This document shows positions 5,933-14,685 of a stretch of DNA of 21,726 nt, one piece after another (the first letter of the stretch is position 1; each line of letters opens with the position of its first letter). The stretch is from DYHD01 sp037445375 (GTDB lineage: Bacteria > Nitrospirota > Thermodesulfovibrionia > Thermodesulfovibrionales > Dissulfurispiraceae): contig JBBIKS010000039.1 in NCBI GenBank assembly GCA_037445375.1, positions 1 to 21,726 on the forward strand. Direction: 5' to 3'. Under the pieces are notes generated by a model, which saw nothing but the letters and a program-made list of their open reading frames with translations, had not been told where the DNA came from and ran no database searches. A program made the translations under genes and the position numbers.

Positions 5933-7759
5933 ATGAATATTTTTCTGCCCATATATTTTTTTATATTGCTCTTACTGCCTGTTTCTGCAGAACCCTTTAA
6001 TAAGGATTCATTATCAGAGCAGCTTAAAAGTGCTTTTGAATTAGTAGAAAAACAAAGAGCTATTGATGCCATAAATGCCCTTTCAAGTTTTTCTCCTGAT
6101 AGTGCCTCTTTGGCTTCATACCATTATGCATACTCAAAAGCATATGCACAAATTGGTAGGATTCATGATGCTATGGAGCATTTTCGTCTGGCATATATAT
6201 ATTCACAGAGCAAAGATGAAAAAGAACAAATTCTTTTTGATAGAGCAGATACATATGCAAATAATAAAAATTATGACGAAGCAGCTTTATGTTTTAGAAT
6301 TTTTCTCAGACAGTTCCCTGAATCGAAACTCAAGGAACGGGCATATCTGGGTCTTGCCGAGTCATTATACAATCTTGGCCGTTTTAATGATGCATTTATA
6401 TTTTTTCAAAAAGTCGGGAATTCTTACAGGGCGCAATATGGAAAGGCAGACGCTTTGCAGGCAATGGGCAGGGTAAGGGAAGCTCATGAGCAATATCTGG
6501 ATTTGATAAATAAAGACAAGGGATTTGAAAAGTCACAATTGAATTTATATAACATAGGCGAAAATTTTAGACTTATGAATAAATTATCTTTCGCCAAGGT
6601 CTATCTTGCACTTGTGAAAGATTACCCTCTTAAATATAATGCGGAGCTATCAAGCGGTCTTATAGCTGTAGATGAGGGGCTGAATGATAAAGCAACCAAA
6701 CACTTTGAACTCGCCTTACAATCCCCTGATAGAACAATTAAAAGGAAATCGCTTCTTTATCTATCGGAAGTTTTAATGAAAACAGGCAAAACGCAGGAAG
6801 CAAAAACAAAGCTCATTGAGATCAGGCATAAGTATCCATACGGAAAAGATTATGATAAGGCATTGCTAAGACTATCGGGTATATATAAAAACGAGGGCGG
6901 TTTCAATGATGCTGCATCCGTATTAAGAGAGCTGGTCTTTAGAAAAAATCCTGAGAAGGCAGCCCTTGATGAATTTGAAGTCTTGCTGCTTGCAGCAAGA
7001 GATAAGGACAATAATGATTTCATAAGACTCTGGAAAGCCGTAGGTCAGTGGCTGCTTGAACCGTCACGCTCTGATTTCATATTAAAGATTGTAAAAGACC
7101 TTAAGCCTTCAGGGAAGCCATATCTGGATGTCTGCAAATGGCTGCATAAGCATGGTTCAGGGGAGGCTAAAATGCAAGGAAGCCTGCTCTTGGCGGAATT
7201 TTATGCCGAGATGGGAGATATTGCAACATCTTCAAAATACATCCAAAATGTAAAGGCAACAACTCAAAATGATGATATGAATAGAATAAATGCAAGGCTG
7301 TTTCATTTAAAGGGAGAACATGAAAAAGCACTCTCAGCATTATGGCAAATAAAGAATCTTAATGATCAGGATATTGGTTTGTTCATAAATGTTTCATCCC
7401 AAATATCGCCTACGGTAAAGAACCACCAAAATCTTGCCAATTTCTTAGAAAATGCTATAAAAAATATTGATGACAAACCAAAATTCAATATTGATCTTGC
7501 TGATGTCTTTTACCAGCTTGGGAAGGGGCAGGACGCCTTGAGACAATATAAGGCGGCAATAACTATCAATGAAAAAAGCAAGAGTCTCTCAACAAAAGAC
7601 ACAGACTGGTGTCTTTACAGGATATCCATGCTTTCAGCCAAAAATGAATCAGATGAATCAGCCAAAGGACTTCAAAAGGGGAAAGAATCAGTAAACCGCT
7701 TTGCTGGCGCAAAATCCAAAGAAAACAGCCTGAATGAAAGGCTGAAAGGGCTTTTTTAA
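5933..7759 (+). CDS. Secreted tetratricopeptide-repeat protein, head of the kinase/regulator operon
   Basis: A 608-residue protein with an N-terminal hydrophobic segment (about residues 4-17) ending LLPVSA-EPF, a plausible signal peptidase I site, so probably periplasmic or membrane-attached. Many TPR-like helical repeats follow, for example near 75-105 and 110-150 and in the last 100 residues; such repeats are protein-interaction scaffolds. The n-region before the hydrophobic core has no Lys or Arg, which is unusual, but an upstream start is excluded if the sigma-54 promoter at 5906 is real, because the ATG lies at about +2. No Shine-Dalgarno sequence is present. The stop overlaps the kinase start (TAATG). 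The linkage suggests a role in sensing or assembling the flagellum upstream of the kinase, but no characterised family is recognised. Confidence 0.85.
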   Translation: MNIFLPIYFFILLLLPVSAEPFNKDSLSEQLKSAFELVEKQRAIDAINALSSFSPDSASLASYHYAYSKAYAQIGRIHDAMEHFRLAYIYSQSKDEKEQILFDRADTYANNKNYDEAALCFRIFLRQFPESKLKERAYLGLAESLYNLGRFNDAFIFFQKVGNSYRAQYGKADALQAMGRVREAHEQYLDLINKDKGFEKSQLNLYNIGENFRLMNKLSFAKVYLALVKDYPLKYNAELSSGLIAVDEGLNDKATKHFELALQSPDRTIKRKSLLYLSEVLMKTGKTQEAKTKLIEIRHKYPYGKDYDKALLRLSGIYKNEGGFNDAASVLRELVFRKNPEKAALDEFEVLLLAARDKDNNDFIRLWKAVGQWLLEPSRSDFILKIVKDLKPSGKPYLDVCKWLHKHGSGEAKMQGSLLLAEFYAEMGDIATSSKYIQNVKATTQNDDMNRINARLFHLKGEHEKALSALWQIKNLNDQDIGLFINVSSQISPTVKNHQNLANFLENAIKNIDDKPKFNIDLADVFYQLGKGQDALRQYKAAITINEKSKSLSTKDTDWCLYRISMLSAKNESDESAKGLQKGKESVNRFAGAKSKENSLNERLKGLF

Positions 7760-8997
7760 TGAATATATCGCAATTACAAGAGGCATTTCATAGCTTTTCG
7801 GAAGCTTCCAAAAGTATCGAATCTTACTATGAACTGCTGCAAAGAAAGATTAATTTCCTGACACTCGAGATTGAAAAAAAGAATACGCAGCTCAACAATG
7901 CACTTTTAGATGCAGAAAAGGCAAATGATTTCTTAAACGCAGTGCTTTATAACATTGAGGATATAATTATAGTTATTGACGGCGATGAACAGGTTACTAT
8001 GATCAATAAATCTGCAGAGAAATACCTTCAGCTTGACCCGTCGGCTGTCAAAGGAAAGTCTTTTGATGAAATGAAAATCAGCATTGTGGATGATGGCTCT
8101 GATAGCTATTTGATAGCAAACGGAAGAAGATACAATGTTATCGTCTCCAGCTCTACAGTGATTGACTCAGGAGGCAATATTAAGGGCAAGGTAATACTGA
8201 TAAGGGATGTGTCAAGGTTAAGAGAGCTTGAAGTTCTTAACGAGAGAAATCAAAGGCTTATATCAATGGGAGAGATGGCTGCAAAGATTGTTCATGAGAT
8301 AAGGAATCCCCTTTGCAGCATTGAATTATACGCCTCAATGCTCGAAAATGATATTGAAGATTTGGCGCATAAAAAACTTGCTGCGGGAATTTCGAAAAGT
8401 ATAAGCAACCTTAATAATGTCTTGACTAATATGTCTATATTTGCTCGCCCGAATAAGCCCTCACTGAAACCAGTAAGAATAGACAAGACAATTGACGAGT
8501 GCATCGAAATGATAATGCCATTGATTAAATCCTCTAAAGTAAAAATCCAAAAGTCTCTGTTCATATCTCAAATAGAAGGAGATGGAGAACTTATAAAGCA
8601 GGTTTTTTTAAATTTAATAATAAATGCTGTTCAGGCTAAACCTGATGAGGCATTTAGCCTATTGATTGAAATTAATATGAACGAAGACGACGATTTCGTT
8701 ATTGTTGATATCAAAGATAACGGCATCGGCATAAAAAAAGAACATCACGAGAAGATTTTTGACCCATTCTTCAGCACAAAAGAGAGCGGCTCCGGGCTTG
8801 GGCTATCTATTTCAGCGAAGATCATTCAGTCCCATAACGGATATATAAAGGTAATGAGCGAACATGGAAGGGGGAGCTGCTTCCGTCTTTACTTCAGAAA
8901 AAATAAGAATAGGAAATCGCAGGAGCAGTCCGTCAGGATAAATAAGAGAGGTTCGGATGCAATCAAAAAATGCACAGCAAATACTTGTAGTAGATGA
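7759..8997 (+). CDS. Cytoplasmic PAS sensor histidine kinase, FlrB/FleS/AtoS-like
   Basis: A 412-residue kinase without membrane helices: an N-terminal coiled coil (about 20-60), a PAS domain (about 62-160), a HisKA domain with phosphoacceptor H179 in VHEIRNPL, and an HATPase domain with N-box N285/N289, G1 DNGIG (320-324) and G2 GSGLGLS (344 onward). The soluble single-PAS form and the adjoining NtrC-type regulator match the FlrBC/FleSR pairs that control mid-class flagellar genes, where the signal is thought to come from basal body assembly. Translation is coupled to the TPR gene (TAATG), and the 3' end overlaps the regulator start by 41 bases. The last 30 or so residues are a basic tail outside the HATPase fold, in the overlap area. 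Confidence 0.9.
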   Translation: MNISQLQEAFHSFSEASKSIESYYELLQRKINFLTLEIEKKNTQLNNALLDAEKANDFLNAVLYNIEDIIIVIDGDEQVTMINKSAEKYLQLDPSAVKGKSFDEMKISIVDDGSDSYLIANGRRYNVIVSSSTVIDSGGNIKGKVILIRDVSRLRELEVLNERNQRLISMGEMAAKIVHEIRNPLCSIELYASMLENDIEDLAHKKLAAGISKSISNLNNVLTNMSIFARPNKPSLKPVRIDKTIDECIEMIMPLIKSSKVKIQKSLFISQIEGDGELIKQVFLNLIINAVQAKPDEAFSLLIEINMNEDDDFVIVDIKDNGIGIKKEHHEKIFDPFFSTKESGSGLGLSISAKIIQSHNGYIKVMSEHGRGSCFRLYFRKNKNRKSQEQSVRINKRGSDAIKKCTANTCSR

Positions 8998-10267
8998 TGA
9001 TCCTCAGATGAGACTTGCCCTGATGGAGGCTGTAAAAAGGCTTGGGTATGAGGTGGTTTTGTCTGATAATGGCAAAGACGCCCTCGAAAAATTCCAGAGG
9101 TGCAACTTTTCCATGATAATCACCGATATGAAGATGCCTGCCATGACGGGCTTAGAGCTACTGAGAGCGATCAGGCGGGCATCATCAAAAATACCGGTTC
9201 TAATAATTACAGCTTTTGGAACAATAGAAAATGCTGTGGATACTATGAAGGAAGGGGCAGTAGATTATCTTTTGAAGCCTTTCTCATTCGATGCCGTCAA
9301 AAAGGCAATTGATTCCATCATATGCAAAGAAAACCAGAGAAGGCAAATAATTACGGACAATCCAGAGATGCAAAATATATTAAGGCTTGCAGAGAGCCTT
9401 GCGATGAACGATATTACAGTCCTTATATATGGGGAAAGCGGAACTGGAAAAGAGCTTTTGGCAAGGTATATCCACAGCCTTAGCAAAAGAAGTCAGATGC
9501 AATTTGTAGCTGTCAACTGTGCAGCAATACCTGATAATCTTTTAGAGTCCGAATTATTCGGTTTTGAAAAGGGGGCATTTACAGGTGCTATTGACAAAAA
9601 GCTTGGCAAATTCGAGATCGCAAATGGAGGCACTATACTCCTTGATGAGATAGCCGAGATGTCCATCATCCTTCAGTCAAAACTGCTCAGGGTGCTTCAG
9701 GAAAAAGAGATTGACAGGGTGGGCAGCAGAAAACCAATCCCGGTAGATGTAAGGGTTATAGCGACTACAAATAAGGATTTGCAGAAACAATGCGCTGAAG
9801 GCCGTTTCAGAGAAGATCTTTATTACAGGCTTAATGTATTTCCCATCAAGATTTTACCTCTTAGGGAAAGGCGGGAAGATATCCCCATCCTTGCGAAACA
9901 CTTTTCGGAAATTTTTTCAGCCACCTTCTCAAAAGATGTTTTGGGTTTTACAGTTGAGGCAATGGAGTTTCTTAAAACACAACAATGGCGGGGAAATGTC
10001 AGGGAATTAGAGAATGTAATTCAAAGGGCTGTATTTATGTGCAGAGAAAAAAAGATCAAGATTAATGACTTTTTGCTTGAAGACACCTTGGTCAGGAAAG
10101 GACTTAATGGAAAACTGAAAGAAATGGAAAAAGAACTAATTATAAAAACATTGAATGATGTCAGGGGAAATAAGACAAAAGCAGCAAAAATCTTGGGGGT
10201 GAGCGTAAGGACTATCAGGAATAAATTAAATGAATATGGGCTTGAATACCCCCTTTTGGCACAATAA
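8957..10267 (+). CDS. NtrC-family sigma-54 response regulator, FlrC-like partner of the kinase
   Basis: Receiver domain (1-125; acidic D13-D15, phosphoacceptor D57), AAA+ domain with Walker A GESGTGKE (159-166) and GAFTGA (206-211), and a Fis-type HTH ending in VRTIRNKLNEYG (from residue 417). This HTH differs from that of the first activator (RTTLIEKM), so the two should read different enhancer sites. ATG 8957 sits inside the kinase gene, preceded by AAGAGAGG (8944-8951). The position directly before flgB, and the kinase upstream, fit the FlrC/FleR role of activating rod, export and hook operons from sigma-54 promoters. Confidence 0.9.
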   Translation: MQSKNAQQILVVDDDPQMRLALMEAVKRLGYEVVLSDNGKDALEKFQRCNFSMIITDMKMPAMTGLELLRAIRRASSKIPVLIITAFGTIENAVDTMKEGAVDYLLKPFSFDAVKKAIDSIICKENQRRQIITDNPEMQNILRLAESLAMNDITVLIYGESGTGKELLARYIHSLSKRSQMQFVAVNCAAIPDNLLESELFGFEKGAFTGAIDKKLGKFEIANGGTILLDEIAEMSIILQSKLLRVLQEKEIDRVGSRKPIPVDVRVIATTNKDLQKQCAEGRFREDLYYRLNVFPIKILPLRERREDIPILAKHFSEIFSATFSKDVLGFTVEAMEFLKTQQWRGNVRELENVIQRAVFMCREKKIKINDFLLEDTLVRKGLNGKLKEMEKELIIKTLNDVRGNKTKAAKILGVSVRTIRNKLNEYGLEYPLLAQ

Positions 10268-10467
10268 TTGTAATTAATGAAGGTAATGTAAAAAATTATG
10301 TGAAAAAATGAGGGGAGTATATCAAGCCACAGATCACGGATAGCTCGATGTTCTAAAGAAGATGGGGGTAATAAATTCCTTTTAGTTGAGGTGATACATT
10401 ATTTTTTTTCTGTGTTTTGAGTGTTTAATTTTTGACAATACCATTTATAAGTCAGGGAGATTTTAGT

Positions 10468-10833
10468 ATGAGCGAAGGATTTAAGGTTTTGGAAGGTTTA
10501 TTATATATCACAAAAGCAAGACACAGCTTAATAGCATCTAATATTGCCAATGTTGATACGCCTTTATATAAAGCGAAGGATATTAAGTTTGAGATGAATC
10601 TCAGGGACGAGGTTATAGCATTGAAGATTACATCAGAAAGTCATATCGGCAACACCAATCCCGTAGTTTCTACTGAATTGAAGGGGGAGTCAACCCAGCC
10701 ATGGCTCGATGAGAACAATGTGGAACTTGATATGGAAGTAGCTAAAATGACAGAGAATGCAGTCTTATATCAGACAGGCATAAATATGCTCTCTTCAAAA
10801 ATCAGAATGTTTAAAAGTGCATTAAGGAGATAG
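10468..10833 (+). CDS. flgB: Flagellar basal-body rod protein FlgB
   Basis: FlgB forms the proximal rod crossing the periplasm, exported by the flagellar type III apparatus. The N-terminal rod-family signature is seen in LIASNIANVDTPLYKAKD, and the C-terminal helix ends with the usual amphipathic segment. The frame is open from a TTG at 10432, but ATG 10468 is chosen: AGGGAGA (about 10454-10460) lies 7 bases upstream and the resulting 121 residues begin MSEGFKVLEG, fitting FlgB length. First gene of the flgB to motE-like run. The 200-base gap before it holds no promoter I can support firmly, so it may be read through from the regulator operon. Confidence 0.93.
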   Translation: MSEGFKVLEGLLYITKARHSLIASNIANVDTPLYKAKDIKFEMNLRDEVIALKITSESHIGNTNPVVSTELKGESTQPWLDENNVELDMEVAKMTENAVLYQTGINMLSSKIRMFKSALRR

Positions 10834-10836
10834 AAC

Positions 10837-11247
10837 ATGGATTCCTTTGGAACTTTGAGAATCAGCGCCTCTGCATTATGGGCACAAAGGCAGAGAATGA
10901 ATGTTATAGCTTCAAATATGGCAAATGTTAATTCAACAAGGACAGAGCAGGGAGGCCCTTATAAGCGAAAAGATGTCATTTTCTCGGCTATTCCCCTTGA
11001 ATCTGCTGCCGGAGCTGTTGAAGGGGTAAGTGTTGTTGATATTGTTGAGACTGAGGAGCCATTGAAGCTCATCCATGACCCTTCGCATCCAGACGCAAGA
11101 AAGGATGGATATGTAGAGATGCCTAATATAAGCGTCATCGAAGAAATGGTCAATATGATGATGTCTTACAGGGCATATGAGGCATCTGTCTCAACCTTCA
11201 ATATAACAAAAACCATGTTTCTTAAAACCCTTGAACTCGGGAGGTAG
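10837..11247 (+). CDS. flgC: Flagellar basal-body rod protein FlgC
   Basis: A 136-residue proximal rod protein. The N-terminal motif QRMNVIASNMANVNSTRT is the rod/hook family signature, and the C-terminal part EMVNMMMSYRAYEASVSTFN is the characteristic FlgC coiled region. It starts three bases after the flgB stop, with AAGGAG (10824-10829) in the end of flgB as ribosome binding site. It lies between flgB and fliE, the common order, and is exported by the flagellar apparatus together with FlgB. Confidence 0.95.
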   Translation: MDSFGTLRISASALWAQRQRMNVIASNMANVNSTRTEQGGPYKRKDVIFSAIPLESAAGAVEGVSVVDIVETEEPLKLIHDPSHPDARKDGYVEMPNISVIEEMVNMMMSYRAYEASVSTFNITKTMFLKTLELGR

Positions 11248-11249
11248 TA

Positions 11250-11540
11250 ATGTCTGAAATAAAGGCAATTCAAAACGGCATCCAAAATCTGCAATCAAAT
11301 GCAGGCACCAACAAAACTCAGCAGGCAGCGGGCTTCAATAATCTTGTGCAGGAAGCAATGGAGATGCTCTCTAAGGCTCAAAATAATGCAGACTCTGCTG
11401 TAAAGGAACTTGCATCAGGCGGGGATATTACCCACGCGATTATAATGATGGAAAAAGCTGACATGTCTTTTCAGTTGATGGTTGAAGTAAGAAACAAATT
11501 ACTTAATGCATATGATGAAGTTATGAGGATGCAGGTATAA
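11250..11540 (+). CDS. fliE: Flagellar hook-basal body complex protein FliE
   Basis: FliE is the small adaptor joining the MS ring and export gate to the rod. It has 96 residues, with the conserved C-terminal half HAIIMMEKADMSFQLMVEVR and the ending YDEVMRMQV, both typical of the family. GGGAGG (about 11239-11244) overlaps the end of flgC as ribosome binding site. The stop overlaps the fliF start (TAATG), so the two are coupled. Confidence 0.95.
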   Translation: MSEIKAIQNGIQNLQSNAGTNKTQQAAGFNNLVQEAMEMLSKAQNNADSAVKELASGGDITHAIIMMEKADMSFQLMVEVRNKLLNAYDEVMRMQV

Positions 11541-13081
11541 TGGCTGTCTTTAATAGAATCAACGATTTAATAAAAGGGCTTTCTTTAACAAAAAAATTCA
11601 TATTTTTTGGTGGAATTACACTTGCGATAGCTGCTCTTATACTTGCGATAACGATTATCCAGATGCCTTCATACCAAGTTCTTTTTTCAAATCTAAGCGA
11701 CGAAGATGCGGGATTAATATTACAAAAACTCAAAGAACAGAAGATTCCTTATAAGCTTGAAGGGAATGCCATAAAAGTGCCTCTTGAAAAGGTGCACGAT
11801 TTGAGGCTGCAGCTTGCAAGTCAAGGGATCCCGCAAGGAGGCGGGATCGGATTTGAGCTTTTTGATAAGACAGATCTATCTACAACGGATTTTGTGCAGA
11901 AATTGAACTACCGCAGGGCTTTACAGGGAGAGCTTTCACGCACTATTAAGGCATTGCCAGAGATTGAACAGTGCAGGGTTCATTTGGCTGTTCCGGAAAA
12001 ATCTGTTTTTGCGAGGGCTGCTGAAATACCTAAGGCATCAGTATTTGTAAAACTGAAAAGCGGCAAAAGATTATCAAAGGGACAGGTTGACGGCATAGTC
12101 CATCTTGTTGCAAACAGTATCGAGGGACTTGACTCGAAAAATGTGACAGTTGTTGACAACAAGGGAGAATTGCTCACCTCTGTTTCTGATGAGGCAATAG
12201 GCATGACAAATGCTCAGTTAGAAAAACAACAGATGATCGAAAAAGATCTTGAAAGCAAGATAATAACCATGCTCGAACCAGTTATAGGCAAGAACAAGGT
12301 AAGAGCAAAGGTTGCTGTTGCACTAAACCTCTCAAAGACCGAAAAAACTGAAGAGAAATATGACCCCGAAGGACAGGTAGCAAGAAGTGAGCAGAAAAGT
12401 TCCGAAAAGTCCGCAACAGGGACATCAGGGGGAACTCCCGGCGTTACATCAAACATCCCCAGCAAAACACCCCCAGCAGCGGCATCATTAAAAGGGCAAA
12501 CAGATAAAAAAAATGAAGTTATAAATTATGAGATATCCAAAACCACAAGCCATCAAATAATAGGACCCGGTGAGGTTAAAAGGCTTTCAGCAGCGATTTT
12601 GGTTGACGGCAGTTACGTTGCCCAGCAGGATACTAAAACTAAAGAAGTTAAATATACAGCTAGAACAGAAGAAGAAATTAAGCAATTTGAAGAAATGGCA
12701 AAAAGGGCAATAGGATTCAGCGCTGAACGGGGAGATGATATAAAGGTTGTTAATATGCCATTTGAGTCCGCGCCCGTTGAGGAGATTCCCCCTGTCAAAA
12801 CAGAGATAATACCTATTGCGATTGAAGCAGCAAAATATCTTCTGCCGATTATAGCATTATTATTCTTCTTCATCTTCGTTATCAGGCCACTTATGAAAGT
12901 CATTACAACTCCAAAGGCGGCTGAAAAACCGTCTTTGCCCGACATTACCAGGCTCGAAATAGAGACGGAAAAGACAAAGCAACTACCTACTAAAACTCCT
13001 AAAGAGCTAATTGCAGAATGGGCTAAGAGCAATCCAAAAGAGGCAACTAGTCTCATAAAGGGATGGATAAATGAAAGATAG
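11540..13081 (+). CDS. fliF: Flagellar MS-ring protein FliF
   Basis: FliF forms the inner-membrane MS ring, the base on which the export gate, rod and C-ring assemble. It has 513 residues, slightly short for the family. Membrane helices lie at about 20-41 and 430-450 and flank the periplasmic ring-building domains; YQVLFSNLSDEDAG after the first helix and QGELSRTI...EIEQCRVHLA are strongly conserved. A low-complexity linker rich in Ser, Gly, Pro and Thr (about 285-315) is the usual variable insert. The cytoplasmic tail ends PKELIAEWAKSNPKEATSLI, the FliG-binding segment. The 3' end overlaps fliG by 11 bases. Confidence 0.96.
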   Translation: MAVFNRINDLIKGLSLTKKFIFFGGITLAIAALILAITIIQMPSYQVLFSNLSDEDAGLILQKLKEQKIPYKLEGNAIKVPLEKVHDLRLQLASQGIPQGGGIGFELFDKTDLSTTDFVQKLNYRRALQGELSRTIKALPEIEQCRVHLAVPEKSVFARAAEIPKASVFVKLKSGKRLSKGQVDGIVHLVANSIEGLDSKNVTVVDNKGELLTSVSDEAIGMTNAQLEKQQMIEKDLESKIITMLEPVIGKNKVRAKVAVALNLSKTEKTEEKYDPEGQVARSEQKSSEKSATGTSGGTPGVTSNIPSKTPPAAASLKGQTDKKNEVINYEISKTTSHQIIGPGEVKRLSAAILVDGSYVAQQDTKTKEVKYTARTEEEIKQFEEMAKRAIGFSAERGDDIKVVNMPFESAPVEEIPPVKTEIIPIAIEAAKYLLPIIALLFFFIFVIRPLMKVITTPKAAEKPSLPDITRLEIETEKTKQLPTKTPKELIAEWAKSNPKEATSLIKGWINER

Positions 13082-14060
13082 CAAACTCGACGGATACGAA
13101 AAAACGGCTGTATTCCTAAATTTAGTCGGCGAAGAAGTTGCGGCTGAAATATTGAAAGGTCTCGAAGTAAAGGAAATTGGCAGAATAACAATGCAGATGT
13201 CCAAATTAAAAACAGTGCCGGCAGAAGTTGTTGAAGACCTCGTAAGGGAAGTCTCTCATGGCGCTACTGGGGGCAATTTAAATATGGGGGGAGAGGATTT
13301 TATTAAAAGAGTTCTATCCAAAGGGCTTGGAGATGAAGGCGCAGCAAAGATACTCGAAATTGCATCCAAGGAAGGCCCACTTGAAGATCTTAGGTGGGTA
13401 GATTCAAAAACCCTTATCAGTTTTCTTTCTGCTGAACATCCCCAGACTGTTTCCCTTATAATGTGTCTGCTTGAACCGTTGCAGGCTGCTGATATATTGT
13501 CCGGGCTGCCCGAACATATTAAGAGTGAAGTCATTATTAGAATGGCGACTACTGGGCGTATCTCGGATACAGCCCTCGATGAAATAAAAGAGGTCTTAAG
13601 AGGGCAGCTTGATTTAAGCAAGGGGAAAGGCAAAAAACTCGGCGGAATTAAATCTGTTGCTGAGATATTAAACTTATGCGACAAATCTACGGAAAAAACA
13701 GTTCTTGATAAAATTGACGAACAAAATATGGATTTGGCAGATTCCATAAGACAATTGATGTTTGTATTTGAAGATATTGTAACGATTGACAACAGAGGCA
13801 TCCAGATGATTCTCAAGGAAATATCAACTGAGGACATTAGCATTGCCTTGAAGACTGCTTCTGAGGAACTGAAAGCAAAGATATTTTCTAATATGTCTCA
13901 AAGAGCAGCAGTAATACTTAAGGAAGAGATGCAGGCAAAAGGACCTGTAAGGGTTTCTGATGTAGAGAAGGCTCAAATGAATATCGTCAATGTTGTCAGA
14001 AAGTTAGAATCAGACGGCAAGTTGATTATTGCAAAGAAAGGGGGAGAAGAACTTGTTTAA
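13071..14060 (+). CDS. fliG: Flagellar motor switch protein FliG
   Basis: FliG is the C-ring subunit that meets the stator and transmits torque. It has 329 residues, the standard length. The middle-domain motif EHPQTVSLI starts at residue 122, and the C-terminal domain has MFVFEDIVTIDNRGIQ. Charged residues in the last third (for example around KTASEELKAKIFSNMSQR) match the torque helix region. ATG 13071 lies inside fliF with AAAGGGA (13057-13063) seven bases upstream. The end overlaps the proposed fliH start by 8 bases. Confidence 0.96.
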   Translation: MKDSKLDGYEKTAVFLNLVGEEVAAEILKGLEVKEIGRITMQMSKLKTVPAEVVEDLVREVSHGATGGNLNMGGEDFIKRVLSKGLGDEGAAKILEIASKEGPLEDLRWVDSKTLISFLSAEHPQTVSLIMCLLEPLQAADILSGLPEHIKSEVIIRMATTGRISDTALDEIKEVLRGQLDLSKGKGKKLGGIKSVAEILNLCDKSTEKTVLDKIDEQNMDLADSIRQLMFVFEDIVTIDNRGIQMILKEISTEDISIALKTASEELKAKIFSNMSQRAAVILKEEMQAKGPVRVSDVEKAQMNIVNVVRKLESDGKLIIAKKGGEELV

Positions 14061-14685
14061 GAAGAAACTGGTTTTTGCTCATGCAATGCCTTATATAATG
14101 CCATCCCTTGATACTATAAAAACAATGGTGATTGAAGGCAGCGTAAAAGAAACTGCTGATGCTGCATTGAATATCCATAGAATCGAAGAGATTGAAAGGG
14201 AAGCTTATGAGAGAGGGTTTGAGTCCGGACAAAAAGCAGGTTTTGAGATGGGGGAACAGAAGGCTCTTTTGCTGATTCAAAGACTCGAAAAAGCTATTTC
14301 GGATCTCGCAGACCTCCACAAAAAAGAAATAAAGGAATTGGAAAAACAATCGCTCGATATTTCTATTGCGATTGCCAAAAGAATTGTTTTAAAAGAACTC
14401 ACTTTGAACCCTGATATTATTGCCGATATTGTTAAAGAGGCTTTGACGAGACTGCAAAGAACAGGACAGATTATCATCAGGATACACCCCTCACTGCATG
14501 AAATCTTTATCAGAAATAAATCTGAGTTGATAAATGTTTCTCCTGATATTGTTTTTGAGTTGGATGCAAAGCTGCCGCTTTACGGAGCAGTTGTAATCGG
14601 ACCAGAGGAGAGCATTATTACAGATATTGAAGAACAGTTTAAAAATATTTTAGATGATATGGGAGTGAGGCTTGCCAGGGATTGA
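14053..14685 (+). CDS. fliH: Flagellar export ATPase regulator FliH
   Basis: FliH binds and restrains the FliI ATPase and tethers it to the C-ring. It is weakly conserved, but the typical pieces are here: a Gly/Ala-rich helix repeat (ERGFESGQKAGFEMGEQKA), a long coiled coil to about residue 110, and a C-terminal domain resembling the V-ATPase E subunit, ending IEEQFKNILDDMG. The frame is open from TTG 14029; TTG 14053 is preferred because AGGGGGAG (14039-14046) lies 6 bases before it. This gives 210 residues and an 8-base overlap with fliG. Position between fliG and fliI supports the call. Confidence 0.88.
   Translation: MFKKKLVFAHAMPYIMPSLDTIKTMVIEGSVKETADAALNIHRIEEIEREAYERGFESGQKAGFEMGEQKALLLIQRLEKAISDLADLHKKEIKELEKQSLDISIAIAKRIVLKELTLNPDIIADIVKEALTRLQRTGQIIIRIHPSLHEIFIRNKSELINVSPDIVFELDAKLPLYGAVVIGPEESIITDIEEQFKNILDDMGVRLARD

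Noticed and set aside
10314..10327. GG-N10-GC pattern before flgB as a sigma-54 promoter
   Set aside because: Only the two invariant dinucleotides match; the flanking TGGCAC and TTGC positions do not, and the site is more than 100 bases from the start codon.
10432..10467. TTG start extending FlgB by 12 residues
   Set aside because: No Shine-Dalgarno sequence there; ATG 10468 has AGGGAGA at good spacing and gives the usual FlgB N-terminus.
12613..13191. Long minus-strand open frame opposite fliF and fliG
   Set aside because: It is an antisense shadow of two well-supported genes, with no family features.
13256..13843. Long minus-strand open frame opposite fliG
   Set aside because: Antisense shadow of a strongly conserved gene with Ser-rich composition caused by the reverse frame.
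14029..14052. TTG start extending FliH by 8 residues
   Set aside because: The strong AGGGGGAG lies inside this stretch and points to TTG 14053.
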